From CAYSXY01 sp964435165 (GTDB taxonomy: Bacteria > Pseudomonadota > Alphaproteobacteria > Rickettsiales > RI-342), in the NCBI GenBank assembly GCA_964435165.1, contig CAYSXY010000001.1:1-64000 (forward strand): a stretch of 64,000 nucleotides of DNA, written 5' to 3'. This document shows, in pieces, positions 46,051-54,651 of this stretch. Positions within the stretch are counted from its first letter, which is position 1. Every line of letters begins with the position of its first letter. The translations under genes were made by a program, and so were the position numbers. The notes below the pieces were generated by a model. It ran no database searches, was not told the DNA's origin, and saw only the letters and a list, made by a program, of their open reading frames with translations.

Positions 46051-46656
46051 ATGATAGATAGAGACATGCCGTTCATTCGCTTTTTCTCCCCATTAGGTCG
46101 GCCAGCAGGTGTGGCCATGATGATGACTATGTTGATTTTCGCAACGAATGCAGATGCGCGTGAGCCGTTTTTTGCCGAAGAAGAGCGCGTAAACCTGCAG
46201 ATGATATCTTCACTGGAAGGGAAGACCCCACCTGCGGCCAAGCAGTCACAGCATGACACCATTGAGCAAGCACAGCCCGATACGGCATGGTGGCACCCTC
46301 GCCGTTTGTGGAACCAGGTGCCGGAATGGCACGAGATTGTAGCGAGCAACAAGACCGATGCGTCTCGGCCCACTGGCGATGCTCAAATGGAAAAAAAGAA
46401 TGGCTGGTTCTCGCAAATGAGTGATTATGTCGACGGCTTAGCTGATTTGCCGGAACCACCCACAGAAACCCCGCTTATTGCGCGCCCGGAGACGGTCAAA
46501 ACCGACTTTAATGAAGAGCAACGCATCCGGCGTTTTGGCTACCAACATGCACCAACTCGTCTGCAATTTAATGCACCGGCTGGAAATGACGATCAGCTTG
46601 GTTTAGTCGTGAATGAATCCGGTGAGTTGACGATTATTAAGCCTGCCGCCCAATAA
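46051..46656 (+). CDS. Exported protein of unknown function, 201 residues
   Basis: The N-terminus MPFIRFFSPLGRPAGVAMMMTMLIFATNADA is a signal peptide with a likely cut after ADA, so the mature part is in the envelope. The rest is polar, with tryptophan-rich spots (DTAWWHPRRLWNQVPEWHEIV), and ends in a short block GRPETVKTDF-like region and QLGLVVNESGELTIIKPAAQ. No known domain is visible. The first ATG at 46051 may be replaced by the ATG five codons later. The stop lies inside a strong hairpin shared with trxA. Confidence 0.6.
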   Translation: MIDRDMPFIRFFSPLGRPAGVAMMMTMLIFATNADAREPFFAEEERVNLQMISSLEGKTPPAAKQSQHDTIEQAQPDTAWWHPRRLWNQVPEWHEIVASNKTDASRPTGDAQMEKKNGWFSQMSDYVDGLADLPEPPTETPLIARPETVKTDFNEEQRIRRFGYQHAPTRLQFNAPAGNDDQLGLVVNESGELTIIKPAAQ

Positions 46657-46670
46657 ACAAGCGGCAGGCT
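46640..46670. terminator. Bidirectional hairpin between convergent genes
   Basis: AGCCTGCCGC (46640-46649) pairs perfectly with GCGGCAGGCT (46661-46670) around an 11-base loop. The 10-bp GC-rich stem overlaps the stop of the exported-protein gene and ends 24 bases before the trxA stop. On the minus strand it is followed by TTAATAA. It probably terminates both transcripts. Confidence 0.65.
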
Positions 46671-46693
46671 GTAAATCATATAAGAATGTTTGT

Positions 46694-47020
46694 TTAAACC
46701 GCTGCGCTTTCTTCAACCCATTCGACCAATTTAGATTTGGGCAGTGCGCCTACTTTCGTCGATGAAGGCTTGCCTCCCTTGAACATGATGAGCGTCGGTA
46801 TGCCGCGCACCCCGTATTTGGTCGGGGTTTCCGGATTTTCATCAATATTGACCTTCACCACTTTCACTTTACCTTCCATCTCACCAGCTAATTCTTCAAC
46901 GATTGGGCCGATCTGACGGCATGGGCCACACCATTCCGCCCAAAAGTCAACCAGCACCGGCTGGTCGGAATCACTGATGGTTTGTTCAAAATCCGCATCG
47001 GATGCATTGATCACTGACAT
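46694..47020 (-). CDS. trxA: Thioredoxin
   Basis: The general cytoplasmic disulfide reductant. The active site is WAEWCGPCRQIGPIVEELAGE, and the rest follows the family (VKVNIDENPETPTKYGVRGIPTLIMFKGG). The ATG at 47020 gives 108 residues, the standard length. An ATG three codons upstream is also possible, and a longer frame without an ATG-linked ribosome site runs back into addA. Its position behind addA is the usual alphaproteobacterial order. Confidence 0.95.
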   Translation of the reverse strand: MSVINASDADFEQTISDSDQPVLVDFWAEWCGPCRQIGPIVEELAGEMEGKVKVVKVNIDENPETPTKYGVRGIPTLIMFKGGKPSSTKVGALPKSKLVEWVEESAAV

Positions 47021-47070
47021 AATCGTCATTCCTTTATCGACAATGGAGTTATACCTAAGGATGTAGGTAG

Positions 47071-50000
47071 CTATGCGGCCCGCGTCAAGCCTGCATGGTG
47101 TGTTAGCAGTCGTACCGGAATCTCCATCAGGCTGGCAGTAGCCGTCCACAGCAGATAGGACGTCAGTTGAGTGTCCGGGTAAATCTGCTCAACCAGCATG
47201 GCATAATCAGCCAGCTGCGACAGATAGGCCTGTGGTACCTCTTCGAGTTTTTTCGGCGGATTGGCATTGGTTTTGTAGTCGATCACAGCCACCTCTCCCT
47301 GCCCAACATAGAGCCGATCAATACGGCCATGGATCATCCTGCCCCTCACGACTCCGCTCACGGGCACTTCAGCGGCGCTGCCCTCCCCAAAAAAGCGATG
47401 CGATCTGTCATCATGAAGCACGGCACGCAATTGGGCGAGTATCGGTTCAGCCGTGGTTTCATCCAGCCCCTGTTGTGTTAAATAGCGCATGGCGACAGCA
47501 TCGCGTTCGTTTTCCTCCAAGGTCGGTATATATTGCAACAAGCGGTGCATCCATATTCCCCGCTGGCGGGCATCCTCTGCTTTGCCAGACTGTTCGGTAT
47601 CGCTGGCAAATGCTGTCTGTGCTTCTCCGGCAGAAGGCTGACTGGGCTCATCCTCTGTCGCATCTCGCTCGATTGATATCGGCATCACCGCCCAGCGTGG
47701 CAGCAGTTGCTGCGTGGTTATTTCTTCCTGTTCCGCTTTCGATACCGGCACTGCCTGTTCTTTATGCAGCACCCAGGCGGCAGGCGCCTCACCATTCTCT
47801 TGCACCATGAATGGGTGAGCATTGTCTAAGGGCTGACAGGCCCCCAATGCGTGCATAGCATCGCTAATCTGATGGTACCAGCATTCACCCGGAACCTTTT
47901 TTGTGCTTAAACAGCCAGTGACGTAGAGTTCGTCCTCGGCACGTGTCAGTGCCACATAGAGTTTGCGCTGATATTCATGCATGTCATCGCTATGATTTGC
48001 CTCGCGCAACGCAGCGGTTGCATGACAATCCTTTGCTTTTGACGGCGCATGTAGCAGCAGAGGAAATACCCCTTCCACCGTCTGGCTAATGGCGGGAATA
48101 ATGCTCGCCGTTTTCTGCTTTCCGCCGGGCATGGTGATAGTGTCCGGCAGAATCACCACCGGTGCCTCCAGCCCTTTCGCGCCATGCACTGTCATGATGC
48201 GCACCACACCCTGCATATCGGCCATATGGCGTTTTACCTCTCGTTCTTCCGAACGCATCCATGCCAGAAAATGTGGCAGAATGGGCGGATGTTCCTGCTC
48301 AAACTGTTGGCAGCGTTGGAGAAATTCATCCAACACATCCTGCACCTCTTCCCCCATACGCGTAGCAAAACGCTGTCTCGTCGCGCCATCGTCAATAATG
48401 TGCGTGAAGAGTGCCTCAATGCCGCCCTCCAGCGCCCATGTCTGCCATTGCTCAAGCCGCCGGGTAAGTGTTTGCCAGCGCTCTTCTGCCATCCCCTGCA
48501 GGCGAGACCATAAAGACAACTCGCCACGGCCATAGGCTAGGGTGTAAAGCTCATCTTCCGACACCTCACACAGGGGAGATTTGAGAATACTCGCCAGTGT
48601 CAGGTCATCTTCCGGCAGCAATATCCAGTCTCCCAGCGCCAGCAAATCCTCCACTGCTATGTGTTCATTCAGGCGGATGCGGTCACTCCCGCTGACCGGC
48701 ACCCCTTCGCGCATGAGAGCGCGCACCAGAGCCGGTGTCATGGATGTACGTTTTTGCACGAGAATGAGTATATCGTCCGGACGAATCGCACGCCCGCGGG
48801 CCGGCAGCTCTCTGCCAGCCTCCAGCCATTGTCTGATGGCGCCGGCAATCCATTCGGCCAGGCTGTCAACGAGTTGTTGATGCTCTTCATAGTGATCGGG
48901 CAGTTGAAATTGTTTAGGCTGCATTGTTGGCGGCACCTGAAGCAGCGGCCAGCAGACAACCTTGCCCGCATCATCCTTCCGATGCACATGGTGCCGCACG
49001 GCACTGGCCTCACCCAGCGCGGCATAGTGTTCTTCTGCGGAAAACAGGTGGTCCACCAATGTTAAGACCGGCGCGGATGTGCGGAAAGATTGGGTGAGCG
49101 GAATATCCTGCCAGGGAATAGAGGCCATCTGGCTTTGCTCCGCATAGATGTGGCGCATCTGGCGATAAGCCTCCGGGTCTGCTCCCTGAAAGCGATAGAT
49201 CGATTGTTTGATGTCACCCACGACAAACACGCTGCGCTCCTCACCCTGCCCGGCAAATAATTCCTCCAGCAATGCAGAGGCAATATCCCATTGTAGCGGG
49301 TTGGTATCCTGCGCTTCATCAATCAGCAGGTGGGTTATCTGATGATCGAGTTTATATCGCACCCAGTCTTTTGATTCGCCCTCAAGCAGGGCTTTGGTTT
49401 TGTAGAGCACGTCGTCATAATCCAGCACATTGGTGCGACGCTTCAACGACTCATATTGCTGAAGCAATGCGGTGGCACACACCATCAATGCATGGCTGTT
49501 ACAGGCAATGACCCTCGCCTTCTCCTGCTCCAGCAATGATAATAAATCATCCAACGCCTGGCGCATCAGCGCCGCTTCATGGGAATGATTGTCTTCATAG
49601 GATGGTGGATAAAGCCTGGCTTTCGGCTCTTGCTTTTGGGTAATAAACAGCGATTGCATCAGAGGAATCAATGCCACTCTCTCGTCCGCTGAGGCGTCCA
49701 GCCATTGCTGCAATGTCGCTGCACTTTGCTTCCAGCCTTTGCTCTTCTCCTGCCGCCAGCAGGCAAGCAATTGGCGCCAGCCCTTATCCTGCCAGATTGC
49801 CGCCTTGCACCATTCTTCTCGCCAGTCTTTGTCTATGTCCTCTTCCGGCACCTGTAGTTGGTGAGCGACGGCTGCGCGCACCGAGTCAAGCGCTTCCGGG
49901 TGTGCGCGATAATATTCCACGATGCTGCGATGCTCCAGCGCTTCCCCCATCAGCGAATCAAAGGTCGTGTCATGCATTGCTGATGCTAAATGATGCATAT

Positions 50001-50547
50001 GCTCTGCAAGTGGCTGGATATGGCTTTCCTCATCGGATGCTAATGTCAATTGCTGCCAAAGGTGATGCTGCGCCTGGCGAATTAACTCATTCTGCGCTTG
50101 CTCATCCATGAGGGTAAAGCCGGGCAGAATACCGGCCTCCAAGGGAAAACGCTGCAACAGCGACTGGCAGAAGCTGTGGATAGTGAGCATCTGCACGCCT
50201 TGGGCTTGATCAATAAGTGCTGCAAAAAGGCAGCGCGCACGGCGGCACAAAGCATCATTCGGCTCCTGCCCGGTGATGACCTTCAGCATGGTGCGAAGAT
50301 CCGCTTCACTGGCCGTCGCCCAGCTTTGCAATTTTTGCCTGACACGCTGAGCCATTTCCGCTGCCGCAGCGTTGGTGAAGGTGATGCACAGAATCTGCGA
50401 TGGTTCGACACCCTTCAGAAGCAACCGGAGTACCCGCTCGGTCAACACACGGGTCTTGCCTGTTCCAGCCGCTGCAGACACCCAGACGGACGCTGACGGG
50501 TCAGCTGCCTTTGCCTGCTCTGGGGTTGGATAATGGATGGTTGCCAT
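47071..50547 (-). CDS. addA: Double-strand break repair helicase-nuclease AddA
   Basis: AddA is the UvrD-like helicase and nuclease subunit of AddAB, which resects double-strand breaks for recombination. The 1158-residue protein has Walker A SAAAGTGKTRVLTERV (25-32), LLIDEAQDTNPLQWDI (motif II), VGDIKQSIYRFQGADPEAY, and MTVHGAKGLEAPVVILPDT and KLYVALTRAEDELYVTG (later helicase motifs). The C-terminal nuclease is intact: HGRIDRLYVGQGEVAVIDYKTNANPP carries the catalytic Asp and Lys. addB normally sits directly upstream, but here nothing is encoded there before bfd. Confidence 0.95.
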   Translation of the reverse strand: MATIHYPTPEQAKAADPSASVWVSAAAGTGKTRVLTERVLRLLLKGVEPSQILCITFTNAAAAEMAQRVRQKLQSWATASEADLRTMLKVITGQEPNDALCRRARCLFAALIDQAQGVQMLTIHSFCQSLLQRFPLEAGILPGFTLMDEQAQNELIRQAQHHLWQQLTLASDEESHIQPLAEHMHHLASAMHDTTFDSLMGEALEHRSIVEYYRAHPEALDSVRAAVAHQLQVPEEDIDKDWREEWCKAAIWQDKGWRQLLACWRQEKSKGWKQSAATLQQWLDASADERVALIPLMQSLFITQKQEPKARLYPPSYEDNHSHEAALMRQALDDLLSLLEQEKARVIACNSHALMVCATALLQQYESLKRRTNVLDYDDVLYKTKALLEGESKDWVRYKLDHQITHLLIDEAQDTNPLQWDIASALLEELFAGQGEERSVFVVGDIKQSIYRFQGADPEAYRQMRHIYAEQSQMASIPWQDIPLTQSFRTSAPVLTLVDHLFSAEEHYAALGEASAVRHHVHRKDDAGKVVCWPLLQVPPTMQPKQFQLPDHYEEHQQLVDSLAEWIAGAIRQWLEAGRELPARGRAIRPDDILILVQKRTSMTPALVRALMREGVPVSGSDRIRLNEHIAVEDLLALGDWILLPEDDLTLASILKSPLCEVSEDELYTLAYGRGELSLWSRLQGMAEERWQTLTRRLEQWQTWALEGGIEALFTHIIDDGATRQRFATRMGEEVQDVLDEFLQRCQQFEQEHPPILPHFLAWMRSEEREVKRHMADMQGVVRIMTVHGAKGLEAPVVILPDTITMPGGKQKTASIIPAISQTVEGVFPLLLHAPSKAKDCHATAALREANHSDDMHEYQRKLYVALTRAEDELYVTGCLSTKKVPGECWYHQISDAMHALGACQPLDNAHPFMVQENGEAPAAWVLHKEQAVPVSKAEQEEITTQQLLPRWAVMPISIERDATEDEPSQPSAGEAQTAFASDTEQSGKAEDARQRGIWMHRLLQYIPTLEENERDAVAMRYLTQQGLDETTAEPILAQLRAVLHDDRSHRFFGEGSAAEVPVSGVVRGRMIHGRIDRLYVGQGEVAVIDYKTNANPPKKLEEVPQAYLSQLADYAMLVEQIYPDTQLTSYLLWTATASLMEIPVRLLTHHAGLTRAA

Positions 50548-50741
50548 AGGTTAGCAATAGCATCCGCCGACAATTTTGCCAGCGATAGTCTCATTCGTAG
50601 CGGTAATTTTCGTATGTCATAGCCGCCATCCTCTTGGCCATCACCGTCACTTCGTTCCTCAACAGCTCACGCGCGATATGATTTCGTTACATTAGGACTT
50701 TTTACACCTCTGTCGTTTTATATTGCAAATGAGTCTCACTA

Positions 50742-50770
50742 TTGGTATCATTGATAATGATTTGCATTAT
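50742..50770 (+). promoter_or_regulatory. Putative bfd promoter
   Basis: TTGGTA (50742-50747) and CATTAT (50765-50770) are 17 bases apart, about 11 bases before the bfd start codon. The boxes are moderate matches, and the Fur box covers the spacer and the -10 box. Confidence 0.4.
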
Positions 50771-50771
50771 A
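50753..50771 (+). promoter_or_regulatory. Fur box in front of bfd
   Basis: GATAATGATTTGCATTATA matches the 19-base Fur consensus GATAATGATAATCATTATC in 15 positions and keeps both GATAATGAT and CATTAT halves. It overlaps the presumed -10 box, which fits repression by Fur under iron-replete conditions. Confidence 0.75.
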
Positions 50772-50781
50772 GGGTGAAGCT

Positions 50782-50979
50782 GTGATTGTTTGTTTATGCA
50801 ATGCATTAAGTGATAAGGATATCCGTCCACTGTGTTGTGAGAATAATGGATCGATATCCGCCGTATTTAAAGGGCTGGGTTGTACCCCGCAATGTGGCAA
50901 ATGCGTTGCCCATATTCGTAGTGAAATGTTTCCAGCAGATGCCGGAGGGGAGTTGACGACCGACATTACCCAATCCTGA
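50782..50979 (+). CDS. bfd: Bacterioferritin-associated ferredoxin
   Basis: Bfd is a small 2Fe-2S protein that reduces the bacterioferritin core to release stored iron. The 65-residue length is normal. The cluster cysteines are Cys4 and Cys6 in MIVCLCNAL and Cys35 and Cys38 in GCTPQCGKC, so the CxC and CxxC pairs are kept. A Fur box precedes it, and bfr follows on the same strand after about 110 bases. Confidence 0.92.
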   Translation: MIVCLCNALSDKDIRPLCCENNGSISAVFKGLGCTPQCGKCVAHIRSEMFPADAGGELTTDITQS

Positions 50980-51091
50980 TTCTTGTATTACGGCCTTTAT
51001 TAAGACATCAGCCGATTTTTTTTGCTGTTGATTGGTTGCTGTTGTCTGCACACGGCGCTATAATGCGCCCCTCACTTTGCTGGAGCAGGAT

Positions 51092-51550
51092 ATGGACCGT
51101 CAAATCATCACACATCTCAATACGATTCTGAAAAACGAGCTAACCGCAATCAACCAGTATTTCATGCATGCGAAGGTGATGCAGTATCGTGGGTACGATG
51201 TGTTAGCCGCAAAAACGCGTGAAGAATCCATCGATGAGATGAAACATGCCGATACGATTTCCGACCGTATTCTGATCCTCGGCGGACTGCCTAATTTTCA
51301 GGATCTCGGCAAGCTCATGATTGGTGAGACAGTGCCGGAGATGCTGGAAAGCGATAAAAAGCTTGAAGATAAAGCTATTGCCGATCTGCAAGAGGCGATT
51401 GAATATATGGAAGAGAAACGTGATTTTGTCTCCGCCGATATGCTGCATGAGATTCTGATTTCAGAAGAAGAGCATCGGGATTGGCTGCGTAAACAGCTTG
51501 ATTTAATTGAGGCTATGGGCCTGCAAAATTATCTGCAAAAGAATGCGTAA
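51092..51550 (+). CDS. bfr: Bacterioferritin
   Basis: A heme-containing iron-storage protein that forms 24-subunit shells. The 152-residue protein has the diiron ligands in LKNELTAINQYFMH (Glu16, Tyr23), DEMKHADTISDR (Glu49, His52) and ISEEEHRDWL. Met50 matches the heme-binding Met52 of E. coli Bfr. GGAG lies eight bases before the ATG at 51092. It is likely expressed with or beside bfd for iron storage and release. Confidence 0.95.
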   Translation: MDRQIITHLNTILKNELTAINQYFMHAKVMQYRGYDVLAAKTREESIDEMKHADTISDRILILGGLPNFQDLGKLMIGETVPEMLESDKKLEDKAIADLQEAIEYMEEKRDFVSADMLHEILISEEEHRDWLRKQLDLIEAMGLQNYLQKNA

Positions 51551-51656
51551 TATTTTTTCGTAGCCGTTTTCGGTTGGATGTATCCTGATCACGACAGTGT
51601 GCTCTCTATAACGCATGACGAAACCACGTGATGGCTAAAGCGCTACGCGCCTGTTT

Positions 51657-52343
51657 TTACTGGGGGTTATCGCGCTGCTGATCCCGTATATTCTGAAGTT
51701 GATGCGCCGTTGCCGCGTTGATCAGCGGCGTGATGGCAAATTGTGCCGCACCAAGTAAGAAGGATCGTGCGCCGGTTGCGCGGGCATTTTCACTGGATTG
51801 TACATCCTGTAGCATACTATCCGCCGCCCTGGCCTGCTCGCCGCCCACCTTGGTTACAAATGCATCAACCTGATCCGGCGCCAGTTGATTCACTGCCTCG
51901 TTAACGCCATAGGCGCTCACCAGCCCTGCTGTCCAGCCTATGACATCATCGGCAATGCGCGCACCAGGGTTATCAGACGCCCCTCCCAAGCGTTGACGGC
52001 GCAGACTCCATTTGGAAAAGACAAAATTCGGCAGACCGATCAGTACCGGTAAAAAAAACCCATCGACAAAATTGCGTGCATGTTGCCGTATGCGCTTCTC
52101 GCGTCCGGCATCTGCGTGTTCACTCTGTTCATTTGCGTCAGGTGTCAAGCGATCATAGACACGCTCGGCCATGCGATGCATCGACGCCAGCACCCCGGGA
52201 AAAAAACGTGCCACCGCCCAGGTACCTGCCGATGTTGCCAGCCACGAAACCAATGCTGACGCATAGGTCTCCTGCGCGCGCTCACCAAAACTGGGGCGCT
52301 GCTTTGCAGGCTCGTCTTTTGGAACTTTTTGGGGTTGCGTCAT
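51657..52343 (-). CDS. Unknown protein with hydrophobic helices, 228 residues
   Basis: I do not recognise this protein. After a polar N-terminus it has a hydrophobic stretch (ALVSWLATSAGTWAVARFFPGVLASM) that ends in ERVYDRLTP. A second stretch follows (NFVDGFFLPVLIGLPNFVF), then IADDVIGWTAGLVSAYGVNEAV and a last one (SFLLGAAQFAITPLINAATA). The stretches contain polar residues and may be amphipathic or membrane-embedded. The pattern resembles the modules of the divergent 480-residue protein next to it, so the two may be related or act together. Confidence 0.55.
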   Translation of the reverse strand: MTQPQKVPKDEPAKQRPSFGERAQETYASALVSWLATSAGTWAVARFFPGVLASMHRMAERVYDRLTPDANEQSEHADAGREKRIRQHARNFVDGFFLPVLIGLPNFVFSKWSLRRQRLGGASDNPGARIADDVIGWTAGLVSAYGVNEAVNQLAPDQVDAFVTKVGGEQARAADSMLQDVQSSENARATGARSFLLGAAQFAITPLINAATAHQLQNIRDQQRDNPQ

Positions 52344-52502
52344 TTATCATTCGCAGCGCACCTCGCCGCATCCATTCGCCATACCTGGGCAGATCATAAT
52401 CGTTAATCCTCTGCTGTACATGAAGCTTTTATGACAAATAGTGAAATATCGTGGCTTTTCTGTATATTGTAACGTGAATATAGAATTTAGCGTTGTTATG
52501 CG

Positions 52503-53945
52503 ATGGATGATGCATCCTCAGTCACTGTGATTGAGTCCAAAACAACGGAGCCTGCACGCACCGATACCCGTACACAACCAACCCATGCTGCACCGCAAGA
52601 CACTCTTTTTGCCCCATTATGGACGGCCATCAAGACCTTTGCCGCCGCCGTACCGGGATTGCTCTTTTATGCCGCTCAGCGCTCCTATTCGATGCAGAAA
52701 TTTAATGAAGAAGCGGAGTATGTATCGGCAAAGAAGCGTATGGAGGATGGCGAAGCGCCGGAGAGTTGGTTTAACGCCGAAAAAACAGACCGTACCTTAG
52801 GTGATGTTGCCCGTATTTATGAGAACAAATATGAACATGAGAAGGAAGGCAAAAGCTGGCCGGAGCGACTACGTAACACACTGCTGCACATTCCCTTTGT
52901 CGGCCCGGGAACGGCACGTGAGTATGGCGAATTCATTCCTGCATTCTGGGCATTTCCTGCCTCAGTAGCGATTGTCAAACCCTTGCTCGATCGATTATTT
53001 CCAACCGGCAAACAATCGCAGGCACTGGTTGAAACTCGCGCTACCGAAGCGGACACAACCCTTATTCGTGCAACTGGCCAGCAGCAGGAACAGATCACAT
53101 CGCAGCAACCGGGATGGTTCACGCGACAGGCACGTCGCACCACTGAATTTATTCTGAAATATCCTATCGGGGCTGCGTTTGCATTGCTGCCTTTTGCCGG
53201 TGTCGTCAATGCGCTGGATACACATGTTGGTGCGCCGAAAGATGCAGAGACCAGCACCGGCAAGCTGGCGAGGATGCAACTGCGCATTGGTCTTGGCTTC
53301 AGCACCTTCAATATTTTCTTCTCTAACGTATGGCATCCGATGGTCGATGGCTGGATGGACCGTCTGTTCGGGCCCAAGGCAGGCTCTCCACCGCAGGAGG
53401 AGGAGCAAGAGAAAGGCTCATTGCTCAGTCGCACCGGACGGTGGGTGAAAAATGCGCTACTGGGCACCTTGACCCCTGTATTTATCGCGACGGCACCTCT
53501 GGTCGCTGCTGTGCATTATACTAATAGAGCGAATCAGGATGCACCTGCGGCTGAAGGGGAATCGCCCAGATTGGGGCAGCGCCTGCATCAGATTGGGTTC
53601 AAGCTGGGCGATGGTATTGATGCACTCTACAAACATGGGTTGGGCCGTGTGGTTAAACAGCCTGACCTGGCCGAGCGCGCCGATGAAACACTCAAACTCA
53701 GCGATGACAATCTGCAAAGCATGGCACGCATCACGACGATCTTCACGCTGGGCTATGCCATGTATGCTGCGTTTCGCAGTGTTATCGATCCGCCGATAAA
53801 GCGCCTGTTCAATGTTGAGAATGATCGTGCTGTGCAGGCGAATGATGTACCTCTTGCACCACAGCAAGCCGATGGTACACTGCCCGTAAGCGCCGGGCAA
53901 TTGGCGCTGCAACCTCAACCAGACATGCATCGCGCCTACGCATGA
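52503..53945 (+). CDS. Unknown protein with three hydrophobic modules, 480 residues
   Basis: I do not recognise this protein. It has at least three similar units, each a hydrophobic segment that ends in a short basic motif. These are FWAFPASVAIVKPLLDRLF (148-166), FSTFNIFFSNVWHPMVDGWMDRLF (266-289) and IFTLGYAMYAAFRSVIDPPIKRLF (413-436), separated by polar linkers. Further hydrophobic stretches lie at 218-237 and 318-338. It may be a membrane protein built from internal duplications. It is divergent from the 228-residue protein and overlaps the next gene by four bases (ATGA). Confidence 0.6.
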   Translation: MDDASSVTVIESKTTEPARTDTRTQPTHAAPQDTLFAPLWTAIKTFAAAVPGLLFYAAQRSYSMQKFNEEAEYVSAKKRMEDGEAPESWFNAEKTDRTLGDVARIYENKYEHEKEGKSWPERLRNTLLHIPFVGPGTAREYGEFIPAFWAFPASVAIVKPLLDRLFPTGKQSQALVETRATEADTTLIRATGQQQEQITSQQPGWFTRQARRTTEFILKYPIGAAFALLPFAGVVNALDTHVGAPKDAETSTGKLARMQLRIGLGFSTFNIFFSNVWHPMVDGWMDRLFGPKAGSPPQEEEQEKGSLLSRTGRWVKNALLGTLTPVFIATAPLVAAVHYTNRANQDAPAAEGESPRLGQRLHQIGFKLGDGIDALYKHGLGRVVKQPDLAERADETLKLSDDNLQSMARITTIFTLGYAMYAAFRSVIDPPIKRLFNVENDRAVQANDVPLAPQQADGTLPVSAGQLALQPQPDMHRAYA

Positions 53946-54223
53946 GCGACGAAAACCCAGCCTCCCTGATTGTTGTATTGATACGTGGCGCCGATATGGA
54001 TGACCAACCAATCTTTGCCTATGTCAGACTGACGGCAGACCGGCTTCCTGCGTTTTATGAAGCACAGCAGGCAGGCCATTTCGACCCGGAAGCATTCGGT
54101 ACGATTATTGAAGCCGGGTATGGCGAGCCATCTAGAGAGCTTAAGACGCGGATGGAAACAGAGTATGGCTTTGATCACGATGCACCACCGCTGCCCCTTG
54201 CATCACCTCCTGATACGGACTAA
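53942..54223 (+). CDS. Small soluble protein of unknown function, 93 residues
   Basis: I do not recognise this protein. It starts in the ATGA overlap with the 480-residue gene, so translation is probably coupled. The protein is acidic and soluble. The middle part, MDDQPIFAYVRLTADRLPAFYEAQQAGHFDPEAFGTIIEAG, looks like a compact domain, and the tail is Pro- and Asp-rich. It lies just before apaG, five bases away. Confidence 0.6.
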   Translation: MSDENPASLIVVLIRGADMDDQPIFAYVRLTADRLPAFYEAQQAGHFDPEAFGTIIEAGYGEPSRELKTRMETEYGFDHDAPPLPLASPPDTD

Positions 54224-54228
54224 ATCAT

Positions 54229-54651
54229 ATGCATGGTGATCAACTGGGATCAATGAATATGTATCGCAAAACAACCGATGATATTACCGTAGAAGTCATG
54301 CCGGTCTATCTGGAAGAACATTCCGACCCGGACGAGCCACGCTATATGTGGGCCTACAAGGTGGTGATTGCCAATGGTAGCAAACGCACCATCCAACTAC
54401 TCAATCGCTATTGGCGCATCACGGATGCACATGGCCGCATTCGGGAAATACGCGGTGCAGGTGTGGTTGGCGAGCAGCCGGTTTTATCTCCCGGCGAGGC
54501 CTTTGAGTATAGTAGTTGGACGCCTTTGGATACGCCAAGCGGGTTTATGGTCGGCCAATATCAAATGCAGGCCGAGGACGGTGACCTGTTCGATTTGGAT
54601 ATTCCGGCATTTGCCCTTGATCTGCCGGATAATCTCAATACCCGGCATTGA
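54229..54651 (+). CDS. apaG: ApaG family protein
   Basis: ApaG is a small immunoglobulin-like fold protein linked to Co2+/Mg2+ handling and to dinucleoside tetraphosphate metabolism in enterobacteria. The actual activity is not settled. The 140-residue protein has the family blocks YMWAYKVVIANGSKRTIQLLNRYWRITDAHG and VVGEQPVLSPGEAFEYSSWTPLDTPSGFMVGQYQM. Later in-frame ATGs allow a start seven or nine codons on. Its stop overlaps the hutH start. Confidence 0.93.
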   Translation: MHGDQLGSMNMYRKTTDDITVEVMPVYLEEHSDPDEPRYMWAYKVVIANGSKRTIQLLNRYWRITDAHGRIREIRGAGVVGEQPVLSPGEAFEYSSWTPLDTPSGFMVGQYQMQAEDGDLFDLDIPAFALDLPDNLNTRH

